Assembly: GCF_000208745.1 (NCBI RefSeq) | Contig: NC_030852.1 | Coordinates: forward strand, 35,912,518-35,976,517 | Length of the DNA stretch: 64,000 bases | DNA from: Theobroma cacao | Lineage: Eukaryota > Streptophyta > Magnoliopsida > Malvales > Malvaceae | Direction: 5' to 3' | Shown here: one piece after another, positions 13,499-24,366 of the stretch | Position numbering within the stretch: position 1 is the first letter of the stretch | Layout of the letters: every line of letters starts with the position of its first letter | Program-made: the position numbers and the translations under genes | The notes under the pieces: model-generated | Told to the model about the DNA's origin: nothing | Database searches by the model: none | Seen by the model: the letters and a program-made list of their open reading frames with translations, nothing else

Positions 13499-13530
13499 TC
13501 CCCCCTCTCCCCTCCCCTCCCCTTCTCCTA
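13499..13530 (-). repeat. C-rich tract in the BRX promoter (G-quadruplex potential on minus strand)
   Basis: At least four C runs of four or more, separated by single T or CT spacers, lie about 120-150 bp upstream of the BRX TATA box. The minus strand can form a G-quadruplex and the plus strand resembles a pyrimidine patch. Confidence 0.5.
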
Positions 13531-13647
13531 ACGGTTCCTCGCTTCTTAAAAATAATCGCAAAATTTTCGTTTTAGCACCTTCCTCCGTTACTTAACGGCG
13601 GAATCCCCTGATGCCGTCATCCCCTTCTCTTCTATAGACGTAGAGCC

Positions 13648-13659
13648 TATATATAAATA
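13648..13659 (+). promoter_or_regulatory. TATA box of the BRX family gene
   Basis: TATATATAAATA, a strong plant TATA element. It predicts transcription starting around 13680-13690, before a leader exon that is followed by a good donor at 14071 (CGG|GTAAGT). Confidence 0.65.
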
Positions 13660-13679
13660 CCTGTGCCTCGATTTGTTTT

Positions 13680-15423
13680 CGTCTCCTTGTCTTTAGTCCG
13701 AAAATTCTTTTGCTATTTCGGGCTGAAACGGAAATCCCGGGCTTCCGTATGCAAACTTTCCGTTTCTGGGAACATCATCGGATTCTCGGCCGATATATCG
13801 CCGGCATTTTTGTCCATCCGAGATATTGTTGTCTGTTGTCCGTTGTCCGTTGTCCGTTTTCTGTTTCACCCAGGAGTATCAAAATTTCCTTCTTCTCAAG
13901 ATTTTTCAGCTGATATTCTCAAGCGAAATTTAAGCTTTTGTATTTTTCGTTTTCCCTCTCTGTTAACGCTCTGTTTTCAAAGCTTCAAGCTTCAAAAAGA
14001 AAGGAGTGAAATTTCTTCATTCAATCTTAAGAAGTTCAAAGCTTTACTGGGTTATTGAAAGTTGACTCGGGTAAGTAAGTTTTTCTTTTTCTTTGCTTTC
14101 TCAGCAACCAAACAGAGCATTACTTTAACGTTTTGCTTTACCTTTATTAAAGCTGATGATTCTGAGTAGGTGTTTATGTGAATGGAAACCGCAGTTTAAT
14201 TTGAAGCCAGTGAAAAAAGCAGAGCAGAGTCGAGAAGAGCAGAGGAAATGGAATGAGAGAGAGAGATTAAGTTAGAGATATAAAGAAAGACAGCTAAGAA
14301 GGGAGAAGCATTTGGGGCATTGGGGTAAGTCGTTTTCGAACAATAAATGATGCCAACAGTAGTTTTCAAGCTTTCAACTGAAACAAATCTCAATGTCCAC
14401 ACTTGCTTGCTCTGTCTCAATATTCTCTTGTCTCTTTGTCTATTCATTTCTCGACACTTGAAATAGGCCCCTCATCTTTTTCTTCTTCTTCGATAAAAAT
14501 AGATTGGTCCATCCATCCATCCATCCGTCAGCCCCCCACCAAAAACGAAAAGAAGACTACTCTTCTGCTCCAATGTTTCTCTATACAGTCGCTTTATAAA
14601 TATATATATATATATTCGATCCGATTTGTTTTCATTTTGTTGGTTTTCAAAATAAAATTTGGTTTTGTCAGAAACCTCGGCTTGCTTGAACAGACCACAG
14701 TTTGTTTTGAATCTTTGTTGGTTACGTTAAAGCAAAGCATAGATTCCAGACTTGGTCACTGTCCAATTAGGCAACTTTCCAATTGGGAATGTCCCGTTAT
14801 GTTTTTCCTTTGTTTTCTCTCAATAATTGACTGCTTATTTTTTAATCTAGCAAGTACTTTTTTTTTCTTTGTTGGGGTTGGGGTCTTCTCTGATCCCGAG
14901 CTCTTTTTCTTTTTCTTCTCTTTCCTTTTTGTCTTTCTCAAAGGACTCCATTCATAAGAGGGGTGACGCTGATGCAACATTCACACTCCTTGGACGTTTT
15001 CTTTTTTGGATTTCTTTCAATTTTGTTTTTCTTTGGTGCCAAACATGCTGGAATTGGCTCCACTTGGTTTATCTGAAAGGGGATGTCTCTATTATTTTAT
15101 TGCAACAAAATCTCCTAAGAACAGAGACCCCCCCCTCCCCATCCAAGGATGTCTGCCCTGCACCACTGAATGAAAGAATGTTCCATTGTCTGTTTCAATT
15201 GACCATCATTACCCTCATAGAAAATGCACTTCTCATGGGTCTCATTGTAAGTTCAAAACCCAAAAGTTAAAAAAATAGAATCCTACTACTGGTAATCAAG
15301 TTGTTGCAATTTGGATTTGTTGAATGAAATCAGTAGTTTTGTTTGAATCTTTGTTTATGTGCTGCAGGGATAAGACAGTAGCAAAAAGGAAAAACAAAAG
15401 CAAAGAGAGAACAACAAAAGAAA
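13680..15423 (+). other. BRX 5' leader: exon, 1.3-kb intron, short second leader exon
   Basis: The likely first leader exon runs from about 13680 to 14070 and ends at a strong GTAAGT donor. A matching acceptor (CTGCAG) ends at 15367 and the second leader segment 15368-15423 runs into the start codon at 15424. Leader introns of this size are common in plant regulatory genes. The exact start needs cDNA evidence. The first exon contains a 55-codon uORF, listed separately. Confidence 0.5.
13749..13916 (+). other. Upstream ORF in the BRX leader
   Basis: An ATG at 13749 opens an uninterrupted frame of roughly 55 codons ending in TGA near 13916, inside the predicted first leader exon. The sequence between 13828 and 13857 contains four near-copies of a 7-bp TTGTCCG unit. 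If the leader is used as predicted, ribosomes would meet this uORF before the BRX start codon. The peptide resembles nothing I know. Confidence 0.4.
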
Positions 15424-18400
15424 ATGTTTACGTGCATAGCGTGCACCAAGCAAATGGCGGATGGAGGGGAAGAAGTAGAAGGAGCGCGTGGAAGTGGCAC
15501 GCCTAGTACAAAAGAAGCCGTCAAAAGCCTGACGGCGCAGGTTCTACTTCTACCTCTTCCTTAATCCTTACCGCATCTCTCTCTCTCTCTTCACCCTTGA
15601 GCTCCATTCATTCAATCTTTGGCTTTGCTTTTTTGGTTTCTTTTTCTACATTGGCCCTTGTTTGTGAAAACGAACAAAATCATAACCCCAATTAGCCCTC
15701 TGATCTCCTTGGGACCACCTTCCCCCTTTTGGCATCTTTCTTTCACGTTTATTCATGTACTATTATAATTTTGATCTTATTCTAATAGTGGAGAGCTGTC
15801 GGGGGGACTTGCATGTGATGCGGTGTAGGATGTTGCTTTGTGCAGCAGCTCCATCTTTAGATTTTTTTTCTTCACGTGGGGTTTTCAATGAAATCCTACA
15901 AACAAGGCCAAGGGGGCAGTCTATTTTGTATTTCAACAGTGTTATCCCTCTCATTCTCATAGACTCCACATAGATTTGTTTTGGATTCTTTCTTTTTTGA
16001 GGATTGTACGAGAAGAAAAAGAGACCCAAAATATTCCTAGCTCAAAGCATTTCACCTTCTGCTTTCCTGGGCGGCGGGTGCAGAAAAGAAAATAAACGTC
16101 AGTGAATCAGCCAGCAATGAGCGGGATTCATGTGATCCTCAAAACAATACTCCTCCATAGGAAGAATGAATACGCTGCATTTGGTACAAATTTTGATATC
16201 TCTTTACTCAAAAGCTAGCACCATTAATGGTTAAGTCTTAGGATGCCATGAAACCATGGGCAATGCGATGCTACATCCTGGAAGAATCCAACGGGCCAAG
16301 AGGGTTTTTTTCACTATGTTGGGTAAGTTGGTAACCTTTTTTTGAGTGATAATCCTGTGGCTCTTGGTTCAGTTTATATTGTAGTACACTGTAGACCGGA
16401 TGGGGATTTGAGCCTAGGCCGCTCTAGGCTGCTGTTATCTGCTGGATGTTTGGGTGATTCAGACCAACAAAGAATCCCGCTAGAGGCAAATCCCCGTTAC
16501 TCGGCTCCTGCAAATCTTAAATCTTCTTCTTATGACGCCCTCTACGACCTAGGAGTCTTAGGCATGTGCAGACAACAACTTTCCTTCCAGTGGGCTAGAT
16601 ATTCTCTGGGTTTATTTCGGAATTCGGATAGAATCACTTCCAGGAATCCTGGCCAAAATCTTCACTACTTCCACTAGCAGAAACTCTTGATTCTTCTCAT
16701 GACTATTTTTGGATGTTGATTAAGTTTATTTTTCTGAAGTAGGATGGGTTTTAATATAAAGTTAACCTGGTCAAATGTCCTAAAGAATAGAATAGTAGTA
16801 GCATATGGTATTTCCAGGACAAAATTTGAGAGACGAGAACAAATATTCGTGCAATAAGCAGTGAAGCGGATATCTTTAGAAAAGACAACTTGTATATTAA
16901 GAAAAGACAGCCAAGTGTCCTGGGCCTGACCCACCATTGAATTCTTGTCGATCCACCTTGTTTGAAAAAGTAGGAATGTGGAAAAAAGAAAAGGAAAATC
17001 TATTGCGTGCTAATGGGCGGTGAAATCAGATTAATTGACAGCCAGAACAGCTCTCAGGTGGGTAGCAGGAAAGTACATTTGATCATTTCTGACTCTGTTT
17101 TAAGACCAACAGCGTTGACTGTAGTAGTTTCCCAATGATATTCACAGTTCGAGGATCCGCTTTTGTGGTGTAGTTTCTGCCTTTTCTATATTTTCTGTCA
17201 GGGTCTACTGTGCGGGTTAGCTTTGGGAGTGATGGCTATGACTGAAACAGACCAGTTCCATTTTCTGGTGTTTTCTTTGTAACATAATTCTGGAGCTTAT
17301 GCAAGTCTGTTATGCACCATAAGCTATGTTCTCTAACAGTATAATTGAAACTTGGCCAGAAAAAGATGTACCATTTAAGAAAGTGATAATTGAGAACAAT
17401 CTGTAGACCACTAAGCTGTCAAACGCAAATCATATCTTGTTCTGGGATATTGAGCAAAATACTTGGGTACATGATGTAGTGAGTTGGAGAAATCAGTAGA
17501 AATATGGACTTCAACTAGAAAGGATGTGAAGACAACATACAGAATTGTTCTATTCTAAGTATATGATGTTTGTTAGAACATTGAACATCTCTTTAATGGT
17601 AGAAGAAATATGGCTTAACTGTTAGGCTAAAGACGGAGTTTGATCATCAGTGCAATTTTTCGCTGAATCTCTCACATTATGAGCTACAAGAACTTTGGGA
17701 ATGAATTTTTATTTTTGTCAACCTTAATGACATATCTTTCTTTCTTGAATTCTCTGTATTTTCCAACATTAAGTCTACACCATCATGGACTTGAACTTGT
17801 GGAAGTCAAGCATTTCAATGAACACTGTTATAGCTTTTTTTTTTTTTTTTTGTGCTTGTTAATAACTTAAATTCTGATATTGTACAGATCAAGGATATGG
17901 CATTGAAATTTTCTGGCGCTTATAAGCAATGCAAGCCATGCACGGGCTCCAGCAGCTACAAGAAAGGACATCGACCTTATCCAGATTTTGATGCTGCTTC
18001 AGAAGGGGTTCCATACCCGTACATGGGCGGAAGCTCTAGCTCAACACCTGCATGGGACTTCACGAGTGCCAGTCATCATCCAGGAAGATCAGACTCAAGA
18101 TTTACGGGGGTATTCAGTGGTGACAGAACCCCTGGTGGAATGGACTCTATGTTTGCCCAGGATCTGGTGCTAGAAGATGAGGATGAGCCCAAGGAATGGA
18201 TGGCACAAGTGGAACCTGGGGTTCATATCACATTCGTGTCTCTGCCTAATGGAGGAAATGATCTCAAACGAATTCGCTTCAGGTATGCCGTCAACTATCC
18301 GTAACCAGAATGTACTTTCATCTCAGTCAAAATCTGGGTATAATCTTGAATTTCAATATCTGACATCCTTCCATAATTGGGACTCCAAATAGACATGTCA

Positions 18401-19779
18401 CTCTTGGCCTTCACATGCCTGCCATGATATTTCTACTTCATTACATATAGTACATGGGACACACTATTCTAATAGTCTGGGGATGACTATCTTGATTGGT
18501 ATCTTTTCTCCAGCTAGACTAGAAATCTCTCATTGTCCATTGATTAGTCCTTTCTACCATTCTGTGATTCAACCTGTCATGCAATTCGTTGGACCTACCA
18601 AAAGTCCATTCAGCTTTGTTCCTCAGACATGAAAGAAAATGGACTTTTCTGCAAACCTAAATTGCCCTGATTATATTGAGATTTCTTGGTTCTGGAACTT
18701 AATTCAGCAAATATATATGGAAACTGACGTTACTTAGGCATTAATTTTGAAGCCGGGAGATGTTCAACAAGTGGCAAGCACAGCGATGGTGGGGTGAGAA
18801 TTATGATAGGATCATGGAGCTCTACAACGTGCAGAGATTTAATCGTCAGGCATTACATACTCCCCCAAGGTCTGAGGATGAGGTAAACCACGTAGTACCT
18901 CGCTTTTCAGACATTTTGTTTTTTGATGAACTTGCTTTGCCTTTGTGAGCCCTTGAATTAGTCGGCAAGAACATACTGTTTGTCAAATTTCCATTATCTT
19001 CATTCTGTCCTCCTGATGTCATTGACATTAGACTTCATCACAAGAAAAGTAACTTCTTAGCAGTTAAAAATGGCATGAAAGCATATTCTTTTCTCTTTGC
19101 TTCCTGACCTAATGGACCTTCTAATTTATTCCAAGTTCAAATTACTAACAACATAACTTATACACTTCAGATGCAGAGAGATTCTTCTTACTCAAGGATG
19201 GGATCAGCAATGGAAAGTCCCATGCCTCATTGGACACCAAGATACAACTATAAACCCTCTGGAAGTAAAGGCTACTTCCCATCAGAGAATATGGACCAAG
19301 GTGGGACCCAACATTACAGTGCTGGGCCAAGTGCTTACGGTGCAGGTGGCCCGAGAGGTGAGGCATCTTTTGATGCTTCACGGACGACAACCTCATCTAG
19401 AGATGAGCCTTCTGTTTCTGTCAGCAATGCCAGTGAAATGGAGGCGGAATGGGTTGAACAAGATGAGCCCGGGGTATACATTACCATCAGACAGTTGGCT
19501 GATGGCACCAGGGAGCTCCGGCGTGTCAGATTCAGGTAATGAAATTCACATTCATTTTACATCAGTGGTACTCTCTGCCCAACATAGATTAAGAATACTT
19601 GGAACACAGAGTCAGGCAGGCAGGAGGTTCTTTCTGGAAAAAACCTTGTACCAAGCATCTAGACAACAGCTCTGATCCTTTGCATTGTGATTTTTTGCAG
19701 CCGCGAGAGATTTGGGGAAGTAAATGCAAAGCAGTGGTGGGAAGAGAACAGAGAAAGGATACAAACACAATACCTTTAA
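15424..19779 (+). CDS. BRX: BREVIS RADIX family protein (BRX/BRX-like)
   Basis: Plasma-membrane-associated regulator of vascular and root growth that acts with AGC kinases on auxin efflux. Five coding exons: 15424-15540, 17888-18282, 18753-18882, 19171-19535 and 19701-19779, giving 361 residues (Arabidopsis BRX has 344). The N-terminus MFTCIACTK contains the conserved Cys residues linked to palmitoylation. The KDMALKFSGAYKQCKPC block follows at about 41-58. Two BRX domains are complete: about 142-197 (EWMAQVEPGVHITF...RWWGENYDRI) and about 307-361 (EWVEQDEPGVYITI...QWWEENRERI). Both are interrupted by an intron at the same place, within the ...RFS-R codon, consistent with an ancient internal duplication. 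The first coding exon encodes only 39 residues and is followed by a 2.3-kb intron. Whether it is the BRX or a BRXL orthologue cannot be settled by eye. Confidence 0.96.
16340..16680. other. Richer-GC island inside the first coding intron of BRX
   Basis: This stretch is clearly less AT-rich than the rest of the intron and carries a long plus-strand open frame, but without splice consensus at both ends or family resemblance. It may be an old insertion or a decayed repeat. No terminal repeats are clear. Confidence 0.3.
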
Positions 19780-20912
19780 ATTATAACAATTTTACACAAA
19801 AGATATGGTAATGGTAGCAGGCGGTGGATATAAATGTATTAAGGGTGCACGGCAGTCGGATGCTCCAAAGGAATGGAAAAGACCCCCTTCAATTTTGTTT
19901 CTCACATGTTACAGGTAAAATGGGCTTTGTCACCTCTTAGTGATGATGAACCAGTGCGCTAACAAACGTCGTTTTCACTAAACAAACTAATCATAATGCC
20001 ATTCCTTTCCTGGTGACAATCCAATGGAGGTTTTGTTTCCCGGCCGGGAGTCCCAAGCAGAGCCCCTTGTGTTTTTTGTCTGCCAATTTTCAGGGGCTCT
20101 GTAAGATACTATTGGAGTTTTTATTGGGCCAGCGAATTACGTTATCTGCGGTTGTTTTTGCTTTTCTTTTTTTTTTTTTTGTAATACAAACTTGATATGA
20201 TAGTTGAAGAAATGAAATTGAATCATTTGTGGTTATCTTATGTTTGGGTGCGATGCTGTGTTAATCTTATGTTTAGAATCCATTATCCAATACGGAACTC
20301 TTTAAGCAAGCATCATGGATGACGGCCTATGCTCGTTGAAATTCCACGAAGAGAGAATCGAAATTCCATCAACTCCCCTGCCTCCAGTCACTCTTCGTTT
20401 GCCAAATGTTGTTTTAATCATTAATAACCTACCAATTAATACAAACACATTGAAAAAGAAAATTCGAGTACAATGACCTAATAGAAGATTTGGACATCCA
20501 TTCTTTTTTCCTCTGAATTCCAATGGCTGGATTCGACAATTCTTTGTCAGCCATGAAGGCAAACTTCCATCTTAAATCCTTCAACATCCACCAATTATTT
20601 ATTGGCAGAAAGCAAGATTCAATTCGGAACCATGTTAAAACTCGAGATACTGAAAGAAAATAAAACAATAAAATACCCCCAGACAACCAATCATTTACAA
20701 ACTCAATACTTTATTTCCAAGCAACGGTGAACAGAAACAAACCAGTCTCTTAAACGTAACAAGAACCAAGCGTATATATGGTTATTTGCTAGGAAGACAC
20801 TCAAACCAAAGCACTCAAAGTTTAATACTTGGGACTCCTTGATTCCATATACAATGAAATCCATTATTTATTATAAAAACAACCATAACGCTAGGGCTGG
20901 GCCATCTTTATC
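19780..20912. other. Convergent 3' flanks of BRX and the kinase gene
   Basis: The two genes face each other across about 1.1 kb. The left part is the probable BRX 3' UTR and the right part the probable kinase 3' UTR. Short frames on both strands are shadows with no support. Confidence 0.6.
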
Positions 20913-23900
20913 TCATCCCGCTACTTTTCTTGAAAAAGTTCTGCCAGACTGTATCTGTTGGGTTGGTCTAAGAAACATGTCATTAGATTCCGCAGTCCAC
21001 TGCACTCCAGCTTTCATTGGTGGCGGCCTTAACTGCCCCACAGACTGCCTGCGATTTCCAATCGTCACATTTGCCAACTTCTCCGCTACATCTGAAGCTC
21101 CACGGGCAGTTCTATCCTTGTTGAATGATACTGCTGAACCATATATATAGTTCCGAGTCAATCACATACATTATACTAGCAAACAAGACTAAGTCAATAA
21201 TACATCCATCTTCAACAACCAACAGTCAGACGAGAGATATAAAAGATTCTATTCATAGCACAAAGTTGATCAATTTTAACCATTATATATAGGGGTTTCA
21301 TTTTCCTTCTTTTCCAATGGACTGAAAATATATAGTCATGCAAAGAAAACTTACCTGGACTCTTTCTTCCTGGTGGGCGATACTTAGGTTGTTTGGCAGG
21401 GCTCTTCAAGGATTTATCATTCTTAGTCGGATCCTACAGCAAGGACGAAGAAAAAGACCACATTTAGAACCAATCTAAAGAAAATATTAGTATTACAGAA
21501 GGAGAACAATTAAGACACATTAAATAGCAATTACCCGATTAACCATCTCCAGCTTGCGTTGCACACCTGCAGGAATTTACCATAATTAGAGAATCCACCG
21601 TATAAGATTTTTTTCAAGGAAATAAATAGCAATTGGATTACCTAAGCAGAAGACTCAAACTTCATAAAATGAAAGGCAAGGATAAAATTTTATACAGGTC
21701 CATAAAATTGTATTACTACCAACTTAATGAATGATAATGTCACTAAGCAGAAGACTCAAACTTCATAAAAAAGTGGTTGTACTTGGGTCATAGTTCGATC
21801 ATAAACTTAGCCAGAACACTTAATCATAATTCATAGTGTGCAAGAAAATCCATCCGGAGCAGAGAGATCATGTGCTTTACATCCTAATACCGATATCATT
21901 ATTAAACTATTTCAACATTACTACATATATTCTACAATCCATCACCTGTGCCAAAAGATGCATTTATCTTCGCAGAATTAAGATTGCCAGTGAGCTTTGC
22001 ATTGGGTAGGACCCCAGAATACCTCCTAGCTGATTGCTGTTCCAATGTTCCTCTAACCCCAACTACAAGTATGCAAATTAGAAATTAGCCACAAACTAAA
22101 CCAAATAACATACCCCCTACCCAAAAGAAAAAAAAGACAAAATTGGAAGTTTTAGAACAAACCAGATGGCGGAGTCCTAGAAATAGCTGATCTGGGACGA
22201 AGAGATGGTGGAACATAAAAACAACTCTGCACATTGTAAGAAAATTTTGTGAGCAGAGCACTTGCTACAACATAAATGCCATTTTGACCTCATAAAAAAG
22301 TAACCCAATTCTTATATACACTAAAATATCAATGAAAAACATGACCTGAAAGAAAGGATGCTGAAGGGCCTCTGCAGCAGTTGGCCTCTTGCAAGGATCC
22401 CATGAACAGAGAGACTATAAAAAGCAGCAAAGCAAATGTCAATTTATCTTTGAAAAATCAATATAATAAATTTAATGGTCAGAATCACATAACAAAAAGC
22501 ACTTCTGCAGTACATTGAAAGAAAATAATAGGCAACAAGAGTCAGTAGACATGCACTTAACTGTAACAAGGTTGATTGCATCATCACTGGCTGATGGTAT
22601 CAACACAGACAGATGCACACCAGTAAACTGCAGTTCTCAATAACAGAAAGCATTGTTAAACACATTAAACAAATGTTAGATTCCATACACTTCACAAGAT
22701 AATTCAAAGCAACTGCACATTGCTAAATATAACTTTGAAGTCCAGCTACACTGCTAGTGATGCAATCAAGAGAGAGATAGAGACCTGTGGGAATTGGTAG
22801 TTTTTAGCCCTTGCAAGATTAAGCCCGTCAAGCCACGAATCCTCAGATGGAGTACCTACTACACTACAAATTTTGTAGATTTCATCTGCTTCGCTGCATG
22901 CATAATAGTAATAAAAGGGTTACCATCCATCCTCTCAATAACTAGCCAATTACCCATTGTTGCCTAACACATTGTGAAAGATAATTAGATTTTAATGCCT
23001 ATCTCAGTTAAGCAATCCCTAGAAGAAAGTTCGCGACACATAATAATAATAAAAGAAAACAACATACCTGGTACCAGGAAAAAGAGGCCGTAAGGTGAAT
23101 AACTCAGCCATGATTGCACCCATCGCCCACATATCTATAATCAAGGAGAAAAAAGGCATAATTATCTGTTCTGTGTATAAAATATTGAAAGGGCTGTCAC
23201 TCCTATCCTTAAAAGGTAGCAATATTGATTACATAGAAACCTTACCAACTTTTGAAGTATATAAGAATGATTGAAGAAGTACTTCAGGGGCACGATACCT
23301 GAAATACAATGAATTCAAGGCTCAGATAGTTGTAATGAAGAACAGAAGAGGAAAAACCATTGAATTCTCAAAGCATCAAACCTACCAGCGTGTTGAGACA
23401 TACTCCGTGTATGGTGGTTGTGAACTGATTTCACGTGCAAGACCAAAATCAGCAATTTTGATTATATCTTTAGTAACCAACAAATTTTCTGGAAAGAAAA
23501 GGGCAGTTAGTTACAGAACATTTCTTTGAATAGATGTAAACAAACATCAACATGAATTTTCTTTAAATAGATGTAACAAAAATGACCATGAATTTTATAG
23601 ACAAAAACTGAACACAATACCTGGCTTTAGGTCACGATGAAAATATCCACGCTGGTGCATGTATGCAAGACCTTGGAAGACTTGGAAGCACCAATTTCTG
23701 ATTTCAACTTCTGAAAAAAGCTTTTCCCTATCTTTCATAAGTTGGTAAAGGCTGCACTCCTGGAACAATTTTATGTTGCCCAAAAAAATATTAAACCTCC
23801 ATTGATCAAGAAGCAATATATAAGTAGAACAAAAATACAATCCAATCACTTACCATATATTCAAACACAAAGTAGAGAATATCATTTTCCCTGATGACTT

Positions 23901-24366
23901 CCTTAAGCTTCACAATATTGGGATGATTCATTCTCCGCAGTGACTGTTTAAAAAAAAAACTATTATGCATATGACATAAACAACTAGGAGCATAAAACAG
24001 AACAAAGCGACTCATATTACCTTAACTTCTCTCAGGTTCACACACTCTTCCCATGAGTAATATTTCTTCTTCATTTTCTTTATTGCAACCTTCAGAACAG
24101 ACAACATTATTTTGAAAAGGAAATATCATAATCAACATCTGAAGAGAAGAATGTTCTTATAATTCAAAATAAATAAAATCCCAGGCATACTCACAACTTC
24201 ACCAGACAACTTATTTATAGCTCGCCACACACTACCAAATGTTCCATCACCAACTTCCTTAATTAGCTTGTACCTAACATCATCCAAAATTTTGATAAGC
24301 ATAAATCACCATGCCAGAAACAAATATTGTCTAGCACATCACATGTTAAACAACTTACCTCTCCAT
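20913..24366 (-). CDS. Ser/Thr protein kinase, RCK/MAK family (MHK / CDKF-4-like)
   Basis: CMGC-group kinase related to mammalian MAK/ICK and Arabidopsis MHK. Sixteen coding exons, from the start: 24359-24366, 24195-24273, 24021-24089, 23854-23943, 23621-23759, 23386-23488, 23246-23298, 23068-23134, 22785-22893, 22562-22627, 22346-22414, 22163-22226, 21946-22062, 21535-21566, 21355-21433 and 20913-21130. Together they give 453 residues (MHK is about 440). Visible motifs are the G-loop GDGTFGSV (11-18), VAIK with K33, HRDLKPEN (123-130), DFG (142-144), a TEY activation motif (156-158) and APE (166-168). The kinase domain ends near residue 285, followed by a basic, Ser/Pro-rich tail. All catalytic residues are intact. 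The first coding exon supplies only 8 nt. Order with PAM68 and the PMT suggests the At4g19110 orthologue. The biological role is not established from sequence. Confidence 0.95.

Larger units (their letters stand above)
8570..13647. other. Long gene-poor region between PAM68 and the BRX gene
   Basis: The first few hundred bases are probably the PAM68 3' UTR. Beyond that I find no ORF with family resemblance or paired splice sites. Minus-strand frames at 9259-9570, 10267-10536 and 10606-10809 are low-complexity or lack homologue-like motifs. From about 12000 to 13200 the DNA is very AT-rich. Notable items are a G-rich tract at 10311-10360 and a C-rich tract at 13499-13530, listed separately. 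I see no tRNA, and no known conserved plant microRNA that I could recognise by eye. Confidence 0.5.

Noticed and set aside
14196..15270. Several frames on both strands in the BRX leader intron
   Set aside because: They lie in pyrimidine-rich intron DNA and are dominated by Phe, Ser and Leu from T-rich sequence.
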